From CAVVUC01 sp963751395 (GTDB taxonomy: Bacteria; Verrucomicrobiota; Verrucomicrobiia; Chthoniobacterales; Chthoniobacteraceae): a stretch of DNA of 64,000 nucleotides. Each line of letters opens with the position of its first letter. The stretch's first letter is position 1. Shown piece by piece: positions 38,729 through 47,401 of this stretch. The notes beneath the pieces are model-generated. The model worked only from the letters and a program-made list of their open reading frames with translations, was not told the DNA's origin and searched no databases. Where the stretch lies: NCBI GenBank assembly GCA_963751395.1, contig CAVVUC010000001.1:248001-312000 (forward strand). The letters run 5' to 3'. The position numbers and the translations under genes were made by a program.

Positions 38729-41700
38729 AACCCGTCGTTTCTCGAATCCCGCGAGGCCACCACTGGCGACCTGCCCCAGCGTTTCAAATCCCCGAAGCCC
38801 GTCCCATGGAGCTCAGAATATTCCCGCTGTTAGCAATCACCGCCCGCATTTTCCGCGCATCGTCAGCCATCGCCATCACCGGCGCGCTGGGACTCCTCGC
38901 TTCCGCCCAAGCCGCGGACTACACCTGGGGTGGCGGCTCACTCAACTGGACCGATACTTCGGCCACCGGTTGGAACGGCGGCCCGCCGGACACGAGCGAC
39001 ACCGCCACCATCAATAGCGGACGGGTCGAAGTGTTCAACGGTGCCATCACTGGCACGGCACCCATCAGCATCGGAGCCGGCGGCCAACTTTGGCTCAATA
39101 CCAACTCCCTGAACATTGCGAACCATATCACACTCCATGGAACCACCACGGGCGGAGCGATTGTCAGCGGTGACGGCCCGGAAAACAACATCCGCACGCT
39201 GAGTGGACAAATCACCTTGGCCTCCACCTCCAACATCGCTTCGTGGTGGAATGACAAGACGCTTGAAATCTCCGGGAAAATCACCGGCGCGGGCGGTCTG
39301 ATCCTGGACCGCGCGACCTCCATCGTAGGCGGCGATCCCGTCGGCGGGAAATTCCTCATCAGCGGCACGACCAATGATTTCTCCGGCGGCACCACCGTGA
39401 ATGGTCGCGCGGCGGGTGATTTGTATGGATATCCCGGTCAATCCCAACTCTTTCTGGGTGCCAACAACGCACTGCCTTCCGGCAGCACCCTCACCCTGAA
39501 CACGGCGCATCTCTATCTCAACGGCTTCTCCCAGACGCTCTCCGACATCAACGGCACGGGAACCAACAGCGTCCGCAACGGCAACGCGACGGCAGGCAGC
39601 CTCACCATGAACGTGGCCACCACCCGTGCGTTCGGCGGCATCATGGGCGGAACCGGAACCGATCAGAACCATTTCTCCCTCACCAAGGACGGCTCCGGCA
39701 CGCTGACGCTCACCGGCGCGAATACCTACACCGGCGCGACCACCATCAGTGCCGGAACGCTGCAGTTGCAGGGCGCTGCGTTCTCCACCACGGCACGCGC
39801 CTACACGATCGTTTCGGGCGCGGTATTGAATCTCGACGGCGGTACCGGTGTTGCATCCGGCACCACGACCCTCAGCGGTGCCGGCACCCTGCGCATCAGC
39901 GGCGGTGCTCTGTCGAATGGAACCGGTCCCGGACTCAACGTCAACATGGAGCTGGGTAGTGGCGCGGTGATTGAGATCCAGTCTGGAGCCTCCATGCAAA
40001 ATGGCGGCTGGCAGAACATGACTTGGACCACGAACAAGGCTGACATGCAGGTGGACGGCACGTTTGACATCTGGGACGGCAACCCGGTAAAAATCGATGC
40101 GCTGACAGGATCGGGCACGGTCGATAAAAACCATCCTAATACGCCCACCTCGCTGACCGTAGGCGTCGATAACGGCAGTGGGATCTTTAGCGGCACGATT
40201 GCCAATACACGGAGTCAACTCTCCCTGGTGAAAACCGGCAGCGGCACCCAAACCCTCTCCAATACCAACAGCTACAGCGGAAATACCACCCTCCAGGCAG
40301 GCACGTTGCGCCTTGGAAATGGGACCTCACCAACCAACCTCGCCGATACCGCGGATGTGATCGTTTCGCCCGGCGGAATGCTGGACCTCGACTACACCGG
40401 CACGGACATCATCAGAGCCCTGTGGGTCGATGGCAGGCGGATGCCCCCCGGCGTCTATTCATCCACCTCCGGCTTCATCACCGGCACCGGCACGCTCACC
40501 GTGACCACCGGCCCCGCCTCCGCCTCCGCCAACTATGCCACCTGGTCCGGTCGCGGCATGTACGATCTCATCGGCGGACCTTCCGACGATGATGATCAGG
40601 ACGGCATCACCAACCACGCGGAATACGCCTTCGGGCTGATTCCGAACAGCGGCGCGTCCTGCAACCCAATCAGCGCCGGGCTCAACAAAAGCAGTGGCAC
40701 GTTCAGCTACACACGCCGCAAGCCATCGCCCGGCACCAACCTGGCCTATAGCGTCTGGTTCTCCGAAAATCTGGTCGATTGGACCGAGGACACAGCGGCC
40801 ACCGAAGGCACGCCCGTTTTGTCCGGCGAAATCGAAACCGTCGAGGTCACCCTTTCCGATCTTCCCGGCAGTCCATTGCCCGACAAACTCTTCATCCGGG
40901 TCCGGGCGAATGCGCTGCCTGAATCCCCGTTCGCCAATGCGGAGACAAGAATGGTCATGCTCCAGTTCCAATCCGCTGCCGGTGCGGAGGTCCTGTCTCT
41001 TCCGGATACGGGCGAGCTGCAAGCCGGTGGTGGCCGCTGGAGTTGCCAGACCCAGACGAGCCCCGTGCCGGGTCGGCAGGACTGTGAAGACATCACGGTC
41101 ACGGTGAACCTGCTCGAAGGCGAGGCCAAGGCCGCCAGCATTTCCTACATCTTCGAGTTTTCCGATTGGGATCCGGCGGGCTACGTGATGGTTCCGGGCG
41201 CGGTTTACAACGGCAACCGCTTCGATGTGTCATTCCAGTCCTGGCCGCCGCTCTGGCGCGAAACATCGCAGTTCCGCGTGGACATGCCGATCACGACCAC
41301 CGACCAGCCACGCCTCAACAAAGATGGCTCCCCAGGGAAAATCGAACTCGATACCGGAGCCAGCTCGACTCCGGCGATGGGATTGCGCACGGTGGATGGA
41401 GGCGGGTTTCTGCTGCTGACCAAACAACAATGCGAGTTTGGCAATCTCGGCCTCACCATCGAGGAACAGCCCGCCGAGAATCGGCTGCGGCTGGTGGTGA
41501 GCGCGCCGCGTTCACGTTCCAGGATTCCGAACATGATGGGATTCCGAGCGGGCGATTCGCCGCGTGACTGGAGAGCCGGCGATACCGTCACGCTCCACAT
41601 GCGTGCATGGAAATTTTCCGCACCGGCGATTCAATCTCTTTTCGACCGCTTCGCCGAATGCCGCAAGGACATGGAACCATCGGCTCCGGTCAATGAGGTT

Positions 41701-43122
41701 CCGTTCAGTGTCGCTTGGCATTTGCTGGAGGATAAACTCAACAGCAATAATTGGAATGAGAACCTCGGGTTCTACTGCCACGGCAATACCACTGGCGGGC
41801 CCAAACCGTTATATGATTACTGGCAGCTCGGCTGGGTCTCGGGTGGCATCAATACCATCGCGAATTTGTTGCAAGGCAATGATCTCTCCCGTTCCCGCAC
41901 CCAGCGGACGCTGGATTTCATGTTCACGAAAACCCCGGCCCAATCCGGCTTCTGGTATGGTGCCAGTGACGGGGTAGGATTTTATGGCGATGGCATCTTT
42001 GAGCCGCATCCCCACAATCTCAGCATGGTCCGCAAGCAGGCGGACGGCCTGGCTTTTGGCATGAAGCAGCTTCTCCTGATGCGGGAACAAAATTCACCGG
42101 TTCCACCCGCCTGGGAAACCTCCGCCCGTGGCCTGGCAGATACCTTCATCCGTCATTGGCAAGAATACGGCCAGCTCGGCCAGTTCATCGACATCGAAAC
42201 CGGTGACATCCTCGTCGGCAAATCGACCGCCGGGGCGCATGTCCCCGCCGGATTAGCGCTTGCCGCGAACTATTTCAACGAACCGACATACCTGCAAATC
42301 GCCGAGGAAATCGGCCGCTATTTCCTAAACAACGATCTGCAAAGCGGCGTCACTTGCGGTGGGCCGGGCGAAGCCATGGCCGCGCCTGACAGCGAGTCGG
42401 CATTTGCCCTGGCGGAATCGTTTGTCGAACTCCAGCAAGCAACTGGAAAGCCCGAATGGGCAAACGCCGCGCGCGACGCAGTCCGTCAGTGTGCATCCTG
42501 GGTGGTCAGTTATGATTACCGGTTCCCGGAAACTTCCACCCTCGGCCAAGCCGGGACACGCGCCACCGGCGCGGTCGTGGCGAACGCGCAAAACAAACAC
42601 GGGGCACCCGGCATCTGCACGCTTTCCGGCGATAGTTTGTTCAAACTCTGGCGCGCCACCGGCGACGAAACCGCGCTCGATCTCGTCCGCGACATCGCCC
42701 ACGGCATTCCGCAATACCTGTCCCGTCCCGACCGTCCGCTCGGCACCATTGCGCCGGGATGGATGTGCGAACGCGTCAACCTCAGCGACTGGGAAGGCGG
42801 AGACAACGTTGGCGGCAACGTCACCTTTGGCGCGGTGTGGTGTGAAAACGCGATGATCCTGACCGCCGCCGAAATCCCCGGAGTCTATGTGAACACCGAC
42901 ACCAGGCGTGTGATCGTTTTCGATCACGTCACCGCCCAACTCGAAGGCGACAAGCTGGTCATCCACAACCCCACCCAATTCAATGCCGACGTCAAAGTCC
43001 TGATCGAAAACAACGCCGCCGCTTCCAGTCCCTTGGGGATATGGACGCTCAAAAATGCCAACCACCTCGCCGTCCCAGCCGGTGGCAATGCGAAAATTTC
43101 TCTGCTGGCGGATCAGCCATGA
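38725..43122 (+). CDS. PATR module fused to the uncharacterised toroid protein (copy 2)
   Basis: 1465 residues; ATG 38806 (MELRIFPLLAITARIF, cleavage near AQA-AD) is a plausible later start. Residues 60-590 are PATR beta-strand repeats (GSGTLTLTGANTYTGATTIS, TFDIWDGNPVKIDAL) very like the C-terminus of the GH31 gene, then DDDDQDGITNHAEYAFG and a module ending LFIRVRA. Immediately after comes ESPFANAETRMVMLQFQ, equivalent to the signal-peptide end and first mature residues of copy 1, followed by a full toroid protein ending LLADQP. It is thus a fusion of a PATR protein to a former secreted enzyme and keeps an intact toroid frame where copy 1 is broken. Confidence 0.8.
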   Translation: MKPVVSRIPRGHHWRPAPAFQIPEARPMELRIFPLLAITARIFRASSAIAITGALGLLASAQAADYTWGGGSLNWTDTSATGWNGGPPDTSDTATINSGRVEVFNGAITGTAPISIGAGGQLWLNTNSLNIANHITLHGTTTGGAIVSGDGPENNIRTLSGQITLASTSNIASWWNDKTLEISGKITGAGGLILDRATSIVGGDPVGGKFLISGTTNDFSGGTTVNGRAAGDLYGYPGQSQLFLGANNALPSGSTLTLNTAHLYLNGFSQTLSDINGTGTNSVRNGNATAGSLTMNVATTRAFGGIMGGTGTDQNHFSLTKDGSGTLTLTGANTYTGATTISAGTLQLQGAAFSTTARAYTIVSGAVLNLDGGTGVASGTTTLSGAGTLRISGGALSNGTGPGLNVNMELGSGAVIEIQSGASMQNGGWQNMTWTTNKADMQVDGTFDIWDGNPVKIDALTGSGTVDKNHPNTPTSLTVGVDNGSGIFSGTIANTRSQLSLVKTGSGTQTLSNTNSYSGNTTLQAGTLRLGNGTSPTNLADTADVIVSPGGMLDLDYTGTDIIRALWVDGRRMPPGVYSSTSGFITGTGTLTVTTGPASASANYATWSGRGMYDLIGGPSDDDDQDGITNHAEYAFGLIPNSGASCNPISAGLNKSSGTFSYTRRKPSPGTNLAYSVWFSENLVDWTEDTAATEGTPVLSGEIETVEVTLSDLPGSPLPDKLFIRVRANALPESPFANAETRMVMLQFQSAAGAEVLSLPDTGELQAGGGRWSCQTQTSPVPGRQDCEDITVTVNLLEGEAKAASISYIFEFSDWDPAGYVMVPGAVYNGNRFDVSFQSWPPLWRETSQFRVDMPITTTDQPRLNKDGSPGKIELDTGASSTPAMGLRTVDGGGFLLLTKQQCEFGNLGLTIEEQPAENRLRLVVSAPRSRSRIPNMMGFRAGDSPRDWRAGDTVTLHMRAWKFSAPAIQSLFDRFAECRKDMEPSAPVNEVPFSVAWHLLEDKLNSNNWNENLGFYCHGNTTGGPKPLYDYWQLGWVSGGINTIANLLQGNDLSRSRTQRTLDFMFTKTPAQSGFWYGASDGVGFYGDGIFEPHPHNLSMVRKQADGLAFGMKQLLLMREQNSPVPPAWETSARGLADTFIRHWQEYGQLGQFIDIETGDILVGKSTAGAHVPAGLALAANYFNEPTYLQIAEEIGRYFLNNDLQSGVTCGGPGEAMAAPDSESAFALAESFVELQQATGKPEWANAARDAVRQCASWVVSYDYRFPETSTLGQAGTRATGAVVANAQNKHGAPGICTLSGDSLFKLWRATGDETALDLVRDIAHGIPQYLSRPDRPLGTIAPGWMCERVNLSDWEGGDNVGGNVTFGAVWCENAMILTAAEIPGVYVNTDTRRVIVFDHVTAQLEGDKLVIHNPTQFNADVKVLIENNAAASSPLGIWTLKNANHLAVPAGGNAKISLLADQP

Positions 43123-43141
43123 ACCTAAATCCCGGAATGAA

Positions 43142-43299
43142 TTTAGCCGCAAAAGAACGCAAAGAACTCAAAAATGAACTTAGATGTATTAAATCATTAA
43201 TGCTCGCCTTCAGGGTAATTCGACAAAAGATACCCTTGCACGTGCTTTTTTTGAATCCCATCAGGGGATCTTTGTGTTCTTTGCGATCTTTTGCGGCTA
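43142..43299. repeat. Inverted-repeat intergenic element (MITE-like)
   Basis: Left arm from 43142 (TTTAGCCGCAAAAGAACGC, AAAGAACTCAAAAA) is nearly the reverse complement of the right arm ending at 43299 (TCTTTGCGATCTTTTGCGG). The roughly 90 bp between the arms is AT-rich. It codes for no credible protein and fills most of the gap before the GH29 gene. Similar AGCCGCAAAAGAACGCAAAG repeats are common in genomes of this kind (from memory). Confidence 0.7.
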
Positions 43300-43354
43300 C
43301 TCATTTTTTGTTTCTAGGATGAAATATATTCTCGTGCAACCGGTTACTATCACC

Positions 43355-44773
43355 ATGACATCGCGCTCCATCCGCACCCTGTTCGCCAGCATCCTGCTCA
43401 CGGCTTCCGCCACGGCGGAAACACCCGCCGCACCCGCGCCATTTCTGCCGGTCCCGAATCCGGCCCAACTGCGCTGGCATCGCGCGGAATACATCATGTT
43501 CGCCCATTTCGGCATGAAGACCTTCTATCCGAGCAATGACCACTTGGGCGATGGCAACGAAGATCCCAAGCGCTTCAATCCGGTCAAATACGACGCCAGC
43601 CAGTGGGTCGCCGCCGCCAAGGCCGGCGGATTCAAAGGCATCGTCCTGACCACCAAACACCACGACGGCTTCTGCAACTGGCGCACCGACACCACCGACC
43701 ACTCCGTCAAATCCTCGCCGTGGAAAAATGGTGAGGGCGACATCGTCAGAGAACTCGCCGAAGCCTGCCGCAAGGGTGGCGTCTATCTGGGACTCTATGT
43801 CTCCATCATCGATAAACACTTCGAAAAATCCGGCTCGCCGAAACACACGGCTTACGGCGACTTCTACTTCGACCAACTCAAAGAACTGAGCACCCGCTAC
43901 GGCCCCATCGATGAATATTGGTTCGACGGATTCGACGCCGCCAACCTCAAGATGGACTACCCGAAGATCGGGCGCATGATTGCCGAAACCCAACCCGAGG
44001 CTGTGGTTTATGATTCCGGCATGCTGGTGAAAACCCTGCCGGATCGCTGCCTCGCCTGGCCCGGCAAGCACGGCGGCGTCGGCCCGGATCAGAACTACCG
44101 CAGGGAAATCGACGGCGTGATGCGCTGGTATCCCAATGAACCCTCCATCATCTTCCAGGGCAACTGGTTCCATACGGGCGAACCCGCGGTCAGCGCCAGC
44201 CAGATGCAGGAGGAATACCTCAATTCCACCGGCCACGGCGTCACGCCGCTCTTGAACTTCGCGCCGAACCAGGACGGCCTGATCGACGACGATGCGGTCG
44301 CCAAACTCAAGGAGTTCAAGGCATGGGTGGACCGCATCCACTCCAACGACCTCGCCCGCCAACCCGGCGTGAAAACCACCGACACCGGCCACCGTGGCAA
44401 TGACAGCCAATACGCCGCCGCCATGGCCACCGATGGAAATGACGAAACCTATTTCGCCACCGACGACAACGTCACCACCGCCGTCATCGAAGTGGAGCTG
44501 GGCAAGGTCCAACAGCCTGCCGGCTTCATCATCCAGGAATACATTCCATTGGGCCAGCGCGTGGACGGCTATGCCATCGAGTGCCGCTTGGATGGTAACT
44601 GGCAGACGGTCTTTTCCGGCAAAAAAATCGGCTACAAGCGCATCATCTTCGCCGGACGCTCCTCCGCCAAGGACCTCAAACTGCCGCCCTGTGACGCCGT
44701 GCGCCTCCGCATCGACAACTCACTCGCCTGCCCGCTCATCAACAATTTCCAAATCATCGGCACGGAGCCATGA
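43355..44773 (+). CDS. Secreted GH29 alpha-L-fucosidase
   Basis: 472 residues from ATG 43355 (MTSRSIRTLFASILLTASAT, signal peptide); earlier ATGs at 43274 and 43319 lie in or next to the repeat element. The GH29 barrel has WHRAEYIMFAHFGMKTFYPS, VLTTKHHDGFCNWRTDTT and nucleophile Asp191 in IDEYWFDGFDAANL. The C-terminal 130 residues are an F5/8C-like domain (ATDGNDETYFATDDNVTTAV, ending NNFQIIGTEP). It removes alpha-L-fucose from non-reducing ends, in the periplasm or outside. The acid/base is not identifiable by eye, so the GH29 subfamily is open. Confidence 0.92.
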   Translation: MTSRSIRTLFASILLTASATAETPAAPAPFLPVPNPAQLRWHRAEYIMFAHFGMKTFYPSNDHLGDGNEDPKRFNPVKYDASQWVAAAKAGGFKGIVLTTKHHDGFCNWRTDTTDHSVKSSPWKNGEGDIVRELAEACRKGGVYLGLYVSIIDKHFEKSGSPKHTAYGDFYFDQLKELSTRYGPIDEYWFDGFDAANLKMDYPKIGRMIAETQPEAVVYDSGMLVKTLPDRCLAWPGKHGGVGPDQNYRREIDGVMRWYPNEPSIIFQGNWFHTGEPAVSASQMQEEYLNSTGHGVTPLLNFAPNQDGLIDDDAVAKLKEFKAWVDRIHSNDLARQPGVKTTDTGHRGNDSQYAAAMATDGNDETYFATDDNVTTAVIEVELGKVQQPAGFIIQEYIPLGQRVDGYAIECRLDGNWQTVFSGKKIGYKRIIFAGRSSAKDLKLPPCDAVRLRIDNSLACPLINNFQIIGTEP

Positions 44774-44881
44774 TCAAACCGCGAGAAGGGCGGAGGAAAA
44801 ACACCCCGATCACCGTCACGCCCAGTGCCGACCTTCCCGCCGCCCCAAACGCTTCAGCCAAATCTACATCAAATCCACCAC

Positions 44882-47380
44882 ATGCCACTGAATCCATCCA
44901 TCGCCACTTTCACCACCCTGATCTGCATGGCAGCCGCACCCCTGCACGCTCAGACTGACTCCAATTCATCCCGCGAATTCTTCGTTTCGCCCACCGGCTC
45001 GGACGCCAACCCCGGAACCAGCTCCAAGCCATTCCAAACCCTGGAAAAAGCCCGCCAAGCCGTTCGCTCCGCCATTCCCGGGATGACGGGCGATATCGCC
45101 GTCACCATTCGAGGCGGCGACTATCCGGTGCGCAAGACGATCGTTTTTGGCCCCGAGGATTCGGCCACGGGAAACCACCGGATCTACTACCGTGCGGCGG
45201 CGGGGGAGACACCGGTTTTCACCGGCGGCGTGCCGGTCACCGGCTGGGAACTCCACAAGGACGGCATCTGGAAGGCCCCGCTGCAACGTGACGAAAAACT
45301 GCGCGCCCTTTACGTGAACGACACCCGCGCCGTGATGGCCAACAGCGGCAAAAAAATCCGCGCCCAAGGAGGGTGGGGGACTTACACCGTCACCGCCGGC
45401 CAGGCCCCATGGGCATGGCAGAGCGGTCAAGCGGCAGACGGCATCCAATACAACGCCGCCGATCTCCCCAAGATCAGCCACAATGTCGCCGACGTCGAAA
45501 TTGAAAACCAAACCACCTGGAACAAGAATTTCGTCGGCGTGCGGGAAATCACCACCGAGGGCGACAAATATATCTTCAAGCTCCAGCAACCCTACGGTGC
45601 CATCGCCCAGCAGATCGGCTGGTCGGCCGGGCTGACCCTCAACAGCGAACAGATCATCCACAACGCCCTCGAACTCCTCGACCAACCCGGCGAGTTCTAT
45701 TTCGACCGCGCGGAAAAAACCGTCTATTACATCCCGCGGCCGGGAGAGGAAATGCCGACCGCCAGGGTCATCGCGCCCGTCACGCAAACCCTCATCCAGA
45801 TCGAAGGCAAGCCGATCAAGAATCGCGTGCGCAACATCACCTTCGAGGGACTGACTTTCGCTCACACCGACTACAACCTGATGGAGATCGATGGTTCGCA
45901 TGGCACGGCCACCGTCCAGACCGCCTGCATCAACACGGCCTTCGCCAATTCCAACTGGCATCTCGACCTTTACCGCGCCTACGACGCGCTTCCCGGCGCG
46001 ATCATCGCCAACGGCATCGAGGGAATCGAATTCACCCGCAACACCGTCGCCCACACCGGCTGCCAGGGCATCGTGATGAGCAACGACATCAACGACGTCC
46101 GCGTCGCCGGCAACGTCATCCGCGATACCGGTGGTAGCGCCATCACGCTCGGCCACCCTCATCATACTTATGAAAACGACACGCCCGACCTCAAGCATCC
46201 CGAGGGCGCGGGCATCGAGCACGAGAAATTCCCCGCCGGAACGGAATCGATCCCGCGCCGCGTGGTGATCTCCAACAATTTCCTGCCGGGCAATGCCGCA
46301 TTGTTCAACGGCCACACGATCATCACGGTCTTTTACGCCAACGAGGTGAAAATCGAGCACAACTGGATTCCGAATGCGCCCTATTCCGGCATGAACTTCG
46401 GCTGGGGCTGGTGCGACTTCGACGGCTCGGATGTGGCCAAGCATCCGCAATGGGGAACAGGATCACGCCCTTCGGTGCTGCCCGGCAAGCCGACCACTGT
46501 GGCCGGCAACAACCGCATCCACGCCAACCGCGTGGAACATTCGATGAGCATCTTGCACGACGGCGGTGGTATCTACACGCTCGGCCGTCAACCGGGCACC
46601 CTGATCGACCGCAACTACATCCGCAGTTCGTGGTGGGCGATTTACAATGATGAAGGGTCCGCCCTCATCATCAACCGCGCGAATGTCCTCCAGGGTCCGT
46701 ATGATCTCGCCCACTACGCGGGCGATTTCGGACGCAAGCATGACCTCACCATCGAGGGCTGTTTCGCCACCGAGGATAGGTGGAATTTTTCCTCGCCTGG
46801 CACCAAAGGCTCCAACAACACCATCTGCCCGCCCGATGCCTGGCCCGCTGAGGCGCAGGCGATCATCAACGAAAGCGGACTCGAACCCGCATGGAAATCC
46901 ATCGTCCCGGCGGATTGGAAACCGTTACCCGAGAAACGCGAAGGGGTTGACCCGGAGTGGATCAAGAACGCCATCGACTTCGTCGTGCCCGGCACCTCAA
47001 GTGATGGCTCGCACCTCGTTTCCCAGCGCAACTCCAACACCGGTGGAGCCAACGGCAAAACCTACCGCCAGGGCGAGGAGTTCGCCTATCGGATGAAAAT
47101 TCCCGTCGGCAATAAGTCGGCGCTCGCCGCCACTTACTGGGGTGAGGAGGAACAGCAACGAAAGTTCAAGATCTTCATCAACGATCGCCTGCTCGCCACC
47201 CAGGAATTGTTCCGCGCCCATCCGGGTGCCTTCTTCGATCAGGAATATCCAATCACCCAGGACATGCTGCCGCCTGACGCTTCCGGCGAAACCGTCGAGG
47301 TCGTGGTCCGCTTCACCGTCGAGCCCGATGGTTACACCGCCGGCGGCTTGTTCGGACTCAAGGTCGTGCCTGCCAAGTAA
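44882..47380 (+). CDS. Secreted beta-helix protein, GH141-like, with added DUF6805-like domain (paralogue D)
   Basis: 832 residues from ATG 44882 (MPLNPSIATFTTLICMAAAP); ATG 44825 is not conserved in paralogues. Residues 1-680 match paralogues B and C. After ADWKPLPEK an extra domain of about 150 residues is inserted (KTYRQGEEFAYRMKIPVG, ATYWGEEEQQRKFKIFINDR, FFDQEYPITQDMLPPDASGE), resembling the small C-terminal beta-domain of GH127-type arabinofuranosidases (DUF6805-like). The protein then ends GLKVVPAK, the same tail as paralogue C. The added domain may bind sugar. It precedes the transporter gene by 21 bp. Confidence 0.8.
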   Translation: MPLNPSIATFTTLICMAAAPLHAQTDSNSSREFFVSPTGSDANPGTSSKPFQTLEKARQAVRSAIPGMTGDIAVTIRGGDYPVRKTIVFGPEDSATGNHRIYYRAAAGETPVFTGGVPVTGWELHKDGIWKAPLQRDEKLRALYVNDTRAVMANSGKKIRAQGGWGTYTVTAGQAPWAWQSGQAADGIQYNAADLPKISHNVADVEIENQTTWNKNFVGVREITTEGDKYIFKLQQPYGAIAQQIGWSAGLTLNSEQIIHNALELLDQPGEFYFDRAEKTVYYIPRPGEEMPTARVIAPVTQTLIQIEGKPIKNRVRNITFEGLTFAHTDYNLMEIDGSHGTATVQTACINTAFANSNWHLDLYRAYDALPGAIIANGIEGIEFTRNTVAHTGCQGIVMSNDINDVRVAGNVIRDTGGSAITLGHPHHTYENDTPDLKHPEGAGIEHEKFPAGTESIPRRVVISNNFLPGNAALFNGHTIITVFYANEVKIEHNWIPNAPYSGMNFGWGWCDFDGSDVAKHPQWGTGSRPSVLPGKPTTVAGNNRIHANRVEHSMSILHDGGGIYTLGRQPGTLIDRNYIRSSWWAIYNDEGSALIINRANVLQGPYDLAHYAGDFGRKHDLTIEGCFATEDRWNFSSPGTKGSNNTICPPDAWPAEAQAIINESGLEPAWKSIVPADWKPLPEKREGVDPEWIKNAIDFVVPGTSSDGSHLVSQRNSNTGGANGKTYRQGEEFAYRMKIPVGNKSALAATYWGEEEQQRKFKIFINDRLLATQELFRAHPGAFFDQEYPITQDMLPPDASGETVEVVVRFTVEPDGYTAGGLFGLKVVPAK

Positions 47381-47401
47381 ACAAACCAGAAGACTCACTC
47401 C

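Noticed and set aside
44966..46450. 494-residue minus-strand frame
   Set aside because: Antisense of beta-helix paralogue D; equivalent shadows occur opposite the other paralogues, as expected from shared sequence.
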